Part shown: positions 32,886-41,283 of the stretch, piece after piece | Position numbering within the stretch: the stretch's first letter is position 1 | How the letters are laid out: each line of letters begins with the position of its first letter | The notes under the pieces: generated by a model | What the model was told of the DNA's origin: nothing | What the model saw: only the letters and a program-made list of their open reading frames with translations | Databases searched by the model: none | Origin: Erythrobacter sp. | GTDB taxonomy: Bacteria; Pseudomonadota; Alphaproteobacteria; Sphingomonadales; Sphingomonadaceae | Length of the DNA: 64,000 nt | Assembly: GCA_019739335.1 (NCBI GenBank) | Contig: CP073261.1 | Coordinates: 1,494,818-1,558,817, forward strand | Direction: 5' to 3' | Position numbers and translations under genes: made by a program

Positions 32886-34105
32886 ACTGGGCCGAGGAAG
32901 CCGCGCGGCTCGACGCCGCCGATCCGCTGGCGCAGTGGCGAGGCGAATTCCGGCTCGACGAAGATCTCGCCTATCTCGACGGCAATTCGCTCGGCGCGCT
33001 GCCCAAGGCGACGCCGGAGCGGGTCGCGCAGGTGGTGCGCGGAGAATGGGGCGAGGGGCTGATCGCGAGTTGGAATGCTGCCGGCTGGATCGACCAGCCG
33101 CAACGCGTCGGCGCGAAGATCGCCCCGCTGATTGGCGCTACGCCCGACGAAGTGATCGCGGCGGACAGCGTTTCGGTCAACCTGTTCAAACTCATCAGCG
33201 CCGCGCTCGCGATGCTGCCGGGGCGCAAGGTTGTGCTCAGCGAGCCGGGCAATTTCCCCACCGATCTGTACATGATTGCAGGGCTCGAAGCGCAGGGCCT
33301 CGCCGAACGGCGGCTGGCCGCCCGAGAGGACTTGGCGGCGGCGCTGGATGAAGATGTGGCGCTGCTCCTCCTCACCCACGTGCATTACAAGACGGGCGAA
33401 ATGTTCGACATGGCCGCGCTGACCAAGGCGGCGCACGAGGCGGGCGCGCTGGTGCTGTGGGATCTGTCGCACTCGGCGGGCGCGGTGCCGGTGGACCTCA
33501 CTGCCGCACAGGCCGATTTTGCTGTCGGCTGCGGCTACAAGTATTTGAACGGCGGCCCCGGCGCCCCCGCCTTCGCCTATGTTGCGCAGCGCCACCACGC
33601 CGATCTGGTGCAGCCCCTCTCCGGCTGGATGGGCCACGCTGCACCCTTCGCCTTCGCCGATGACTACCAGCCCGCGCCCGGAGTAGCCCGCCTGCTCTGC
33701 GGCACCCCGCCGATCCTGGCGCTGAGCGCGCTGGAAGTGGGTGTGGAGCTGGTAGGGCGCATCGGCATTGCTCCGCTGGTGAAGAAATCACGAGTCTTGT
33801 CCGAATTTTTCCGTGCAGCAATGGCCGAGTTGGTACCCGAACTCGCCTGCATTTCCCCCGCCAACGCGACAGCGCGCGGGAGCCAACTCTCTTTCCGGCA
33901 TCCACACGCTTACGAGTTGTGTCAGGCCCTGATTGCTCGCAAGGTCGTGGGAGATTTTCGAGCCCCCGATGTGCTGCGCTTCGGATTTGCCCCCGCCTAT
34001 GTTCGCTTCATCGATTGCTGGCGTGCAGTGATTGAGTTGCGCAGCATTCTCGATAGCGAGGAATGGCTGAAGCCGGAATTTGCCGAGCGGGCGGCAGTAA
34101 CGTGA
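32882..34105 (+). CDS. kynU: Kynureninase
   Basis: A 407-residue PLP enzyme that splits kynurenine or 3-hydroxykynurenine into anthranilate derivatives and alanine. YLDGNSLGALP, WDLSHSAGAVPV (cofactor Asp) and GCGYKYLNGGPGAPAF with the PLP lysine are visible. It starts with TTG at 32882 in the four-base overlap with kynA (TTGA), a rare codon but well fixed by the junction. kynA and kynU are a coupled pair, but the formamidase gene kynB needed between them is not seen in the window. Confidence 0.92.
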   Translation: MNWAEEAARLDAADPLAQWRGEFRLDEDLAYLDGNSLGALPKATPERVAQVVRGEWGEGLIASWNAAGWIDQPQRVGAKIAPLIGATPDEVIAADSVSVNLFKLISAALAMLPGRKVVLSEPGNFPTDLYMIAGLEAQGLAERRLAAREDLAAALDEDVALLLLTHVHYKTGEMFDMAALTKAAHEAGALVLWDLSHSAGAVPVDLTAAQADFAVGCGYKYLNGGPGAPAFAYVAQRHHADLVQPLSGWMGHAAPFAFADDYQPAPGVARLLCGTPPILALSALEVGVELVGRIGIAPLVKKSRVLSEFFRAAMAELVPELACISPANATARGSQLSFRHPHAYELCQALIARKVVGDFRAPDVLRFGFAPAYVRFIDCWRAVIELRSILDSEEWLKPEFAERAAVT

Positions 34106-34145
34106 TAGAAAGCCATGCGGCGGGCCTCGGCAGTTACCTCGTGGC

Positions 34146-34859
34146 CTAACGCCGGGTGCAATTTACCGGTTGGAAGCGCGAAGCATCTTTCGCATAACCG
34201 CGACGGACGAAATCTTCGGCCAGGCGCAGGAGCCGGTCGCACGGCAGTTCCGCACCCATTTCGAGCGCCAGTTCCAGCGCCCGGGCAATATCGGGAGGAC
34301 GGGCAACCAGCGCGGCACCCGTCAGGGAGTTGGCTTGCCAGTGCCCCGGCGCCGCATAGCGCGCGGCCATCGCTTCGCGCCCTTCCGGGGATGCAACCAG
34401 TCGGGCAAACAACTCCCCCGCCCGATCGGGCAATTCGCCCGTCGCCAATAATGCGCTGACTCGCTGAGCGGCGATGGTGTGTTCCCCTTGCGTGAGCGCC
34501 GCCTGTGCACTTGCCGCCTGCGGCAGTGGATCGCGCCAGCTGCGCGCCGCTGCGACTTCGAGCGCGGCAGTTGCAGAAGCGGCATTGCTTTGCATCCCTT
34601 CGGCCAGCGCCAGCATGGTGAGGTGATTGGCCGGGAGCGGGCGATAGCGCAGCAATCGCTGCGCCTCGGCCAACGCGCGCTCGCCGTAGCCCTGAGCCAG
34701 TGCCTGTCGCGTGCGCTGTTCGCTGGCGAACCCGACGTATGCAGAGGGCACCAGCGATGCCAGTTCTCCGTCATACCGTGAACGGCGATCGACCTGCGCA
34801 ACAGTGGCGAGCAATGCGAGCAGAGTCAGCAGGGTGAACCAGATGGCCCGTCCAATCAC
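34146..34859 (-). CDS. Hypothetical membrane-anchored helical (TPR-like) protein
   Basis: A 237-residue protein starting GTG at 34859, which overlaps the ligase-family stop (TAGTG). The N terminus is a single membrane segment (IWFTLLTLLALLATVAQV). The rest is helical and Ala/Leu-rich with repeated helix pairs (LRYRPLPANHLTMLALAEGM...AAALEVAAARSWRDPLP) resembling TPR units. Coupling to the O-antigen ligase-family gene suggests it assists that membrane protein, for instance in polymer handling. I do not recognise a specific family. Confidence 0.6.
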   Translation of the reverse strand: MIGRAIWFTLLTLLALLATVAQVDRRSRYDGELASLVPSAYVGFASEQRTRQALAQGYGERALAEAQRLLRYRPLPANHLTMLALAEGMQSNAASATAALEVAAARSWRDPLPQAASAQAALTQGEHTIAAQRVSALLATGELPDRAGELFARLVASPEGREAMAARYAAPGHWQANSLTGAALVARPPDIARALELALEMGAELPCDRLLRLAEDFVRRGYAKDASRFQPVNCTRR

Positions 34860-36211
34860 TAAGCTGGCTCCCGCTGTCGCGCGACCAGCACTACCAGCAC
34901 CGCAGCCGCACATAACAGCGCCTGGTTGCGCAACGGGTAATCCAGCAGTGATTGCAGCGCGATGCAGCCTAGCCCCGTCCCGGCGCCGAAATGCAGCCAG
35001 CCATCGCCTTTAGCCGGGCCGCGCAGTACGGAGAACAGCACCCAAGCCAACCAGGCCCCGGCAAGAAGCAGCGCAATGATACCCCCTTCGATGGCGATCT
35101 CAAGCCAGTCGCTATGGGCCCGGCCTGCCTTTCTCGGAGACACGTACTCCAGCGATTCATGGAGCTGGAACACTTCGTCGAACGTGCCCATTCCGCTGCC
35201 CACCGGCCAATAGTTTCCGGTAGCGAAATAGGCGTCGTCCCACATCTCCACGCGATCGGTTTCCAGCCGATCAAACCGGTCGAGGCTTTCCGCTACCCGC
35301 CCGCCGGACAGCGCCGATACCCCCAGAATGGCTGCCAAAACGCCTGCGAGAGCGACGCCCGCCATGAATGTCTGCGGACTTATCGGAGCGGGATGGAGCG
35401 CCCGACCAACCCGCCTCTGCCAAGCCGCAAATGCCAGCCGCACCAGCACAAATGCGCCAGCCGGCACCAGTAGCACCATCGCGCTGCGCGACTGGGTCAA
35501 CACAACGCCAAATGCCAGCAGTGTCGCAGCCACACCCCGCGCCAGCAGCCACAACCTCCGCTGCGCCAGCGGCAGCGCGGCCAGCAGGATCAGCGAAAGG
35601 ACGAACAGCAGTCCGGTGGAATTGCGGTTCGCAAAAGTGGCGTAGAGGACATCGGGCGCGGGGGAGATCGGGTAGATCATGGCGGTGCTGTTGACCGATG
35701 CCAGCTGCACTGTTCCCAGGAGCATTGCCGCGAAGGCTGCGGCCGCCATTGTCAGCGCAAGCCGCGCTCGTTCTTCGCTCGCCAGCGTGCTGCCGATCGC
35801 GATGATCGCGGCGGGGGCAAACATGCCGAGGAATGCAACGAGCGAGCGTGCAGGATCGAGACTCAGCGGAGCCCAGGTCGCCGGGTCGATCCCTGCCAGG
35901 GCATGACTCTCCACCACGGGTGCTCGTCCCGGCAGTTCCTGCCATATTGTGGGCGGGAGCGGGATGATCTGCAGCAGTGGAAACGCCAGCGACAGGAGGA
36001 GCAGGGCAAGGAGCAATCGCGGTGCCTGCTCGACAAACGCCACCAGTCGTCCGGCATGGACGGCAAGCAGTGCTAGGGCGGCAAGCTGGATCGCCAGATT
36101 GTGCAGGCCATAGGCCACGCCGCCACCGCCAATGGCCAAGGCCAGTACGACCAGCGCTTGCAAGTGCAGCAAGGGAGCGACCAACATTTGCCTTGCAGTC
36201 GAGCCGACCAT
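34859..36211 (-). CDS. O-antigen ligase/polymerase family membrane protein
   Basis: A 450-residue multi-pass protein with about 12 hydrophobic segments. The Wzy_C-like region includes TFANRNSTGLLFVLSLILLA and LTQSRSAMVLLVPAG, and a large periplasmic loop contains WPVGSGMGTFDEVFQ and RAHSDWLEIAIEGG with the conserved His. Family members either ligate O-antigen to lipid A-core or polymerise exopolysaccharide. ATG 36211 is used; ATG 36187 has a closer AAGG and is nearly as good. The paired helical protein gene is coupled downstream. Confidence 0.85.
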   Translation of the reverse strand: MVGSTARQMLVAPLLHLQALVVLALAIGGGGVAYGLHNLAIQLAALALLAVHAGRLVAFVEQAPRLLLALLLLSLAFPLLQIIPLPPTIWQELPGRAPVVESHALAGIDPATWAPLSLDPARSLVAFLGMFAPAAIIAIGSTLASEERARLALTMAAAAFAAMLLGTVQLASVNSTAMIYPISPAPDVLYATFANRNSTGLLFVLSLILLAALPLAQRRLWLLARGVAATLLAFGVVLTQSRSAMVLLVPAGAFVLVRLAFAAWQRRVGRALHPAPISPQTFMAGVALAGVLAAILGVSALSGGRVAESLDRFDRLETDRVEMWDDAYFATGNYWPVGSGMGTFDEVFQLHESLEYVSPRKAGRAHSDWLEIAIEGGIIALLLAGAWLAWVLFSVLRGPAKGDGWLHFGAGTGLGCIALQSLLDYPLRNQALLCAAAVLVVLVARQREPA

Positions 36212-36310
36212 CAGCCGCGAAATGCAGGGACTGATTTGCCGGGACAGAAACGGCCCGCATTCTCAGTCGAAGCCATTCCAACTGCGACTATGTAGGATTT
36301 CGCGATTTGC

Positions 36311-36577
36311 TTAATTGGCACCAGGGGAGGCGTTATCTTCATCGACATCGCCTGCAATCACGAAGATCAGCCCGACAACAATGGCCCCGCCGAACAGCCA
36401 CCATAGGCCGCCGAAATCGTCATCGTCGTCATCAATCACGCCTTCTGCCATGCCAACCGGAACGGCGGCCCGGTCGAAACTGACGACAGCATCCGACGAA
36501 CGCGTATTGGCCTGAGCGGCGATCGGTGCGAAGGCCAGACCAGCAGCCGCAAAGGAGGCGAATATCTTTTTCAGCAT
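36311..36577 (-). CDS. Small exported protein with an acidic run and C-terminal membrane segment
   Basis: An 88-residue protein starting MLKKIFASFAAAGLAFAPIAAQA, a clean signal peptide. The mature part has a run of six Asp (IDDDDDDFGGLWW) just before one hydrophobic segment (WLFGGAIVVGLIFVIAGD), and an acidic end. I do not recognise a family. It is divergent from the lasso-cyclase-like gene. A link to that operon or to the ligase gene is possible but not shown. Confidence 0.65.
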   Translation of the reverse strand: MLKKIFASFAAAGLAFAPIAAQANTRSSDAVVSFDRAAVPVGMAEGVIDDDDDDFGGLWWLFGGAIVVGLIFVIAGDVDEDNASPGAN

Positions 36578-36705
36578 TGGCTGGCTCCCGTTCGAAGAAT
36601 GCAGCAGAAGTACGATACTCCACCGCCGCCTATCCCGCAACTGCGAATAAGGGGTAATACTTAATTGCTGATGACGCCTCCTCTCTGCGCGCTTATCGCC
36701 AAAGC

Positions 36706-38613
36706 ATGAGCGGAATAGCGGCAGTCTTCCATAGCGATGGACCGGCGGCGGACCTTTGCACGATCTCGGCAATGACTGCCACCCTGGCGCATCGTGGCCC
36801 GGATGGCACCCGTCATTGGCAGCAGGGCTGGCTGGCGCTGGGTCATTGCGCCTTTGACACCAGCGCCGAGGAACTGACATCACGCCAGCCACTCGCAAGC
36901 GCATGCGAAAGCCTCGTCCTGGTCCTGGACGGCTATCTCGCCAATTTCTATGACCTGCGGCACGATCTTACGGCGCGGAGCGCCCTCCTCCGCAACGCGT
37001 CCGATGCAGAACTGGTGCTGCACGCCTACCGCGTGTGGGGGGAGGCTTGCCTCGATCACCTAGACGGGGAGTTCGCCTTCATCATTTTCGACAAGACCCA
37101 GCAGCGGCTGTTCTGCGCATGCGATCATACCGGCCTGCGCCAGCTGCATTATCACTGGGATGGTCGGACATTCGTCGCTGCCACCGATATCGCCGGAGTG
37201 CTTGCCGCACTGCCTTTCGATCCGCCGCCCAACTTGCCCTATCTCGCAGAACATGTGGCCAATGCCTGGTTCACCAGCAATGAGACCCCGTGGCAGGGCC
37301 TAATGCGCCTTCCCGCCGCGCATTGCCTCACGCTGGACGTGAACGGGCCGCGCCTGCGCGAATACTGGCACTTGCCGACGGACGTCACTATTCGCCACAA
37401 GAGCGACGCGGAATACGCCGAACATTATCGCAGCGTGCTGACCGAATGTGTATCTGCCAGCGCCCGCACCCACGCGCCGCTCGCCTGCGATGTCAGCGGT
37501 GGGCTCGATTCCTCGGCCATCTTCTGCCTTGCCGACCGGCTCGCCCACGAAGGCCGATTGCCCGCGCCCGACTTGCTCGGCTTCACGCTGCGCGCGCCGA
37601 CGGGAACGCCGGCGGATGAGGCGGACTATGTCCGCGCGGTCGAACGGCAGACCGGGCGTACCGTTGAAGCGGTTGACCTTTTCTGTCCCGATCTCGACTG
37701 GTTCGCGGCGCAGGGCGCAGCCGACCGCCGCCTTCCTTTCCTGCCCAACACCGTGATGCTGCGCGATATTGCCGCTGCCGCCGCCGCACGGGGTTGCCGG
37801 GTAAATCTGGTCGGGCAGGGCGGCGACCAGTGGCTCGACGGACACCCGCACCACATCCGTCAGGCCTTGCGGATGGGCGATTGGCGGGCTCTGCGGCAGA
37901 ACCTGCGCGCCGACTGGAGCGGTATGGGCGCGGGCTGGACCATGAGGGAAATGGTGCGCCAGACTGTGACGGCCTGTCTGCCCGACTCTTTGCGCGGCAT
38001 ACTGCTCGCCAGGCGGGATCAGGAGAAACCGTTTGAGGGCGCGAACCCAAGCCTGCTCAGCCCGGCCATGCGGGATGCTCTGGCAGCTCGCCGCCAAAGC
38101 CAGATCGAGCGACGGGCAAGTGCCTCTCCCGATGCACGCCTGAAACTCGCCAAGCTTGAGTTTCCCTTTGCCAGGCTCGTTTATGACATGATGAACCTGC
38201 AAGCGTCACAAGTAGGCATCGAATATCGCTACCCGATGTTGTCACGCAAATTCATAGAGTTCAGCGCAGCGACGCCCGAACACATCCGCTGGCGCGGCGG
38301 GACCACCAAATACATTCATCGTCTGGCGCTACAGGGCATCTTGCCCGACAAGGTGCTCGAGCGCGAAAGTAAAGCGCACTTCAGCCAGACCTTTCACTTG
38401 CATCTCTCCCGGCTGGAAGCCGCTTGCACTGACGCACTTGAGGATGACATGTATAGCAAGCTCATTGTGCCGGACGAGCTCCGGCGAGAATTTACAATTG
38501 CGCGTGAAGACTCGATTGACCGGATGCCAATATGGACGCTATGGGGGAGCTTCGCATCCGCAGCATTTCTTGAAGCCCGAAATAGCGGACTGCACGGGGG
38601 TTTATCGCAATGA
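36706..38613 (+). CDS. Lasso-cyclase-like asparagine synthetase homologue
   Basis: A 635-residue protein with an N-terminal glutaminase-like (Ntn) domain and a C-terminal asparagine synthetase domain. SGGLDSS at 264-270 is an intact PP-loop for ATP. Residue 2, the catalytic Cys of active glutaminases, is Ser (MSGIAAVFHSDG), so ammonia release from glutamine is unlikely; lasso peptide cyclases show the same loss. They activate an Asp or Glu side chain of the precursor and close a macrolactam on Gly1. The gene overlaps the precursor-like gene by four bases. A polysaccharide-linked amidotransferase role is the alternative. Confidence 0.78.
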   Translation: MSGIAAVFHSDGPAADLCTISAMTATLAHRGPDGTRHWQQGWLALGHCAFDTSAEELTSRQPLASACESLVLVLDGYLANFYDLRHDLTARSALLRNASDAELVLHAYRVWGEACLDHLDGEFAFIIFDKTQQRLFCACDHTGLRQLHYHWDGRTFVAATDIAGVLAALPFDPPPNLPYLAEHVANAWFTSNETPWQGLMRLPAAHCLTLDVNGPRLREYWHLPTDVTIRHKSDAEYAEHYRSVLTECVSASARTHAPLACDVSGGLDSSAIFCLADRLAHEGRLPAPDLLGFTLRAPTGTPADEADYVRAVERQTGRTVEAVDLFCPDLDWFAAQGAADRRLPFLPNTVMLRDIAAAAAARGCRVNLVGQGGDQWLDGHPHHIRQALRMGDWRALRQNLRADWSGMGAGWTMREMVRQTVTACLPDSLRGILLARRDQEKPFEGANPSLLSPAMRDALAARRQSQIERRASASPDARLKLAKLEFPFARLVYDMMNLQASQVGIEYRYPMLSRKFIEFSAATPEHIRWRGGTTKYIHRLALQGILPDKVLERESKAHFSQTFHLHLSRLEAACTDALEDDMYSKLIVPDELRREFTIAREDSIDRMPIWTLWGSFASAAFLEARNSGLHGGLSQ

Positions 38614-38969
38614 ACAACAGCCAGAAAACCGGCAAGACAGTTTACGTTCGTCCCGCACTCACGGTGTTCGGATCTGTTCGTAACCTCACTGGCGGCAGCC
38701 TCGGCGATGTTGGCGACGGCGGAGTGCAAAGCATGGTCATGTCCGATCCGCGCGCGAAAGAAAACATCCAGCGCGTCGGCACTCATCCTGCGGGCTTCGG
38801 GCTTTACCGGTTCGACTATCGCCCGGAATACCGCGACGCACACGGCGCCGGTCGCCAGTTCGGGGTGATGGCGGACGAAGTGGAAGCGATCGTTCCGGCC
38901 GCCGTGATCCGCGATGCCAGCGGTTATGCCCGCGTCGATTACGCGCAACTTGGCATTGCACTCGCCTGA
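38610..38969 (+). CDS. Lasso-leader protein fused to a peptidase S74 domain (candidate RiPP precursor)
   Basis: A 119-residue protein. Residues 12-27 match the lasso leader consensus YxxPxLxxxGxxxxxT exactly (Y12, P15, L17, G21, T27). With T27 as the penultimate leader residue, the core would start at G29 and run GSLGDVGDGGVQSMVM, with Asp at position 8 for a Gly1-Asp8 ring. At residue 45 a peptidase S74 (intramolecular chaperone) domain begins: SDPRAKENI has the Ser/Lys pair of these self-cleaving domains, then QFGVMADEVEAIVPAAV and ARVDYAQLGIAL. Its start overlaps the cyclase-like gene as ATGA. Maturation is inference. Confidence 0.75.
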   Translation: MNNSQKTGKTVYVRPALTVFGSVRNLTGGSLGDVGDGGVQSMVMSDPRAKENIQRVGTHPAGFGLYRFDYRPEYRDAHGAGRQFGVMADEVEAIVPAAVIRDASGYARVDYAQLGIALA

Positions 38970-39012
38970 TTGAGCTTGTGGTACGGCGCTTCGGCGCACG
39001 CCGGGGGACGCA

Positions 39013-40143
39013 GTGACAATGGCAGGCGTCCTTGCCGAACATCACGATTATCTTGCGCTCAAGAACCGCCACGCGCTTTACGCGCGGGCTATTGCCCAAG
39101 TCGTCCGCTCCGGAGACGTGGTGGCCGATCTGGGCTGCGGCTTCGGCATTCTCGGCATCCAGTGCCTGCAAGCGGGTGCGGCCCATGTGATCGGGATCGA
39201 TCGTACCGACGCGATTGAGATTGCCCGCGAAACCGTGTCCCGCGAGGGACTGGGCGATCACTACACCTGCATTCGCGCCAGCAGCTTCCGCGCCGAACTG
39301 CCCGCACTCGTCGATGTCATCATTTGCGACCATGTCGGCTTTTTCGGCGTCGATTATGGCATAGTCGAAATGCTGGAGGACGCGCACCGCCGGATGCTCA
39401 AGCCGGGCGGGAAAGTGATGCCGCGCCGGATCGTGCTGCAAGTGGCGGGGGTCTCTTCCGCGAGATGCGGCGATCTGGCGCGGATGTGGAGCCAGCCGCC
39501 GGTGCCCCGCGAATATCACTGGCTGGACAGCTATGCCGCAAATGCCCGCCATGCAGTTGATCTGGGGGCGGGGGATGTCTGCTCGCCGCCGGTCACACTG
39601 GGCAGCGTTCCGCTGGGCGAGGATAATCCTGCCACCCTCCAATTCAGCGCCCGGATCGAAGTGTCGCACGATGGCCAGCTTCACGGACTGGCCGGGTGGT
39701 TCGACTGCGAATTGGCAGAAGGCGTGTGGATGACCAATTCGCCGCTTGCGGAAAATTCGATCAGGCGTTCGCAAGCATTCTTCCCGCTGACAACGACTTT
39801 GGCGGTGGAGAAGGGTGAGTTGATCGATGTCGCGTTCTCGATCCGCCACGATCACCCCATCATCACCTGGACTCTCACCGTTCCCCGCACGGGCGAGCGG
39901 CAGGTCATGTCCACCTGGAAAAGCACGATCCTGACGCAGGCCGATCTCGCCGTGCAGACAGGGCGCAATTTGCGCCCCAATGCTCTGGCCCGCGCCCGCA
40001 AGGCACTGCTGGCGCTGCTCGACGGGACACGCAATGCCGCCGAAATCGAAGCCCACCTGCTCACCGTCGAGCCGCCGCTGTTCCCCACCAGCGCAGAACT
40101 GCGCCGCTTCGTGAAAGCCGAGCTCGGCAGCGTGAGCGAATGA
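39013..40143 (+). CDS. PRMT-like SAM-dependent methyltransferase
   Basis: A 376-residue class I methyltransferase with a beta-barrel-like C-terminal half. Motif I is VADLGCGFGILGIQ (about 37-50), GIDRTD closes the ribose site, and VDVIICDHVGFFG lies where protein arginine methyltransferases have their double-Glu loop. The two Glu are not conserved, so Arg methylation is doubtful. The last 50 residues (LLALLDGTRNAAEIEAHLLT) resemble a small winged-helix domain. GTG 39013 or ATG 39019 are possible starts. The next gene overlaps by four bases. It may modify the S74-linked peptide. Confidence 0.72.
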   Translation: MTMAGVLAEHHDYLALKNRHALYARAIAQVVRSGDVVADLGCGFGILGIQCLQAGAAHVIGIDRTDAIEIARETVSREGLGDHYTCIRASSFRAELPALVDVIICDHVGFFGVDYGIVEMLEDAHRRMLKPGGKVMPRRIVLQVAGVSSARCGDLARMWSQPPVPREYHWLDSYAANARHAVDLGAGDVCSPPVTLGSVPLGEDNPATLQFSARIEVSHDGQLHGLAGWFDCELAEGVWMTNSPLAENSIRRSQAFFPLTTTLAVEKGELIDVAFSIRHDHPIITWTLTVPRTGERQVMSTWKSTILTQADLAVQTGRNLRPNALARARKALLALLDGTRNAAEIEAHLLTVEPPLFPTSAELRRFVKAELGSVSE

Positions 40144-41012
40144 GCCCGGGGCCGCGCCTGCAACAAGGCGAAGCGCGGGAGCAGGAAGAGCTGGCGAGCG
40201 CACCCTACGATCGCTGGCTCTCCCCCGATGGCTACACGGTGGCCGAATTCCATCGTACGCCCACCGGTTTCCTGCTGCGCTTCCCCGACCGCGCCGATTT
40301 CGCGATTGCCGCCGATGGAAGCAGCGCGACTTGTCACCCCGTGTCCGATTCCGATTCCAAGGCTATTGCCGCGCTGTTCGCCAATTCGGTCGCCCCGGTG
40401 ATCGGCAACCATCGTGGCGAGTTGAACCTGCACGGCAGCGCGGTGGTGGTGGATGGGAAGGCACTGGCATTCATGGGCCTCTCCCGCCGCGGCAAGACCA
40501 CGCTCGCGGGAGCTTTTGCCAAGGCCGGCTTTCCGTTCCTGACCGAGGACGTGCTGGCGCTGGAACCGCGTGACGGCGGCTATCTTGTCGCTCCGCAAGC
40601 TCCGGGATTGCGGGTTTTCGGCGATAGCGCGGCCTGGCTGCTGGGTGTTGCCGCAGAGGCGCACCCCGAAGATGAGAAGCACGAATTGTCGAGTAGCGCT
40701 GGCCTGCCTTCTGCCGACAAGGCTGTTCCCCTGATGGCGATCTGCATTCTCGGCCCGGGCGTTGCGGAATCCTTGCAGATGACTCCGCTCGGCGAGGCGG
40801 CGGCGCTGGCCGAAGTGCTGCGCCACGGTTTCATTCTCGACGTCGAGGACAAGGCGCGGCTGCACGCCCACTTTGGCAGGGTCGCGGCTTTGGCTGGGGC
40901 CGTGCCATGCTATCGGCTTGACTACCCCCGCCGGTTTGACCAGTTGGCAGGCGTGGTGGAGGCAATCGCCGACCACTTTGCAGAGAGCGAAGCAGCCGAT
41001 GGAACTGACTGA
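40140..41012 (+). CDS. HprK-like kinase of a RiPP-type cluster
   Basis: A 290-residue protein related to the catalytic domain of HPr kinase. Walker A is GLSRRGKT at 113-120, and FPFLTEDVLALEP (about 131-143) holds the acidic pair that follows the P-loop. It lacks the N-terminal domain of true HprK and there is no HPr gene nearby. Short HprK-like kinases occur in some lasso peptide clusters, where they phosphorylate the peptide. It is coupled to the methyltransferase gene upstream and overlaps the PqqD-like gene by 14 bases. Confidence 0.75.
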   Translation: MSPGPRLQQGEAREQEELASAPYDRWLSPDGYTVAEFHRTPTGFLLRFPDRADFAIAADGSSATCHPVSDSDSKAIAALFANSVAPVIGNHRGELNLHGSAVVVDGKALAFMGLSRRGKTTLAGAFAKAGFPFLTEDVLALEPRDGGYLVAPQAPGLRVFGDSAAWLLGVAAEAHPEDEKHELSSSAGLPSADKAVPLMAICILGPGVAESLQMTPLGEAAALAEVLRHGFILDVEDKARLHAHFGRVAALAGAVPCYRLDYPRRFDQLAGVVEAIADHFAESEAADGTD

Positions 41013-41280
41013 CCGGGTGCAGCAATCGAGCGAAGTCGTCGCCCGCGAAGTCGGCGGCGAGACCGTGCTGCTGCATCTCACCGAGGGGACCTATTTCGGC
41101 CTCAACCCGGTGGGCGGACGGATCTGGAGCTTCCTTGACGGGCAGGTCCGGACTCTCGGCGAAGTCTGCGCGATGCTGGTGGAGGAATACGAGGTCGACG
41201 AAAGCGAAGCCCGCGCCGATGTCCTCGCGCTAGCCAGCGATCTGTGCGCCAACGGACTGCTGGACACGGTGAAGGGCTGA
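40999..41280 (+). CDS. PqqD-like peptide-recognition protein (RRE)
   Basis: A 93-residue PqqD-family protein. LLHLTEGTYFGLNPVGGRIWSFLDG is the family core, followed by the helical part (VEEYEVDESEARADVLALASDL). Such proteins, called RiPP recognition elements or B1 proteins in lasso clusters, bind the leader of the precursor. It is the last gene of the coupled operon that starts with the cyclase-like gene. The usual partner, the transglutaminase-like B2 protease, is absent. Confidence 0.83.
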   Translation: MELTDRVQQSSEVVAREVGGETVLLHLTEGTYFGLNPVGGRIWSFLDGQVRTLGEVCAMLVEEYEVDESEARADVLALASDLCANGLLDTVKG

Positions 41281-41283
41281 CTT

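Noticed and set aside
36706-38613. Housekeeping asparagine synthetase AsnB
   Set aside because: Residue 2 is Ser, not the catalytic Cys, and the gene is coupled to a protein with a lasso leader and to a PqqD-like gene.
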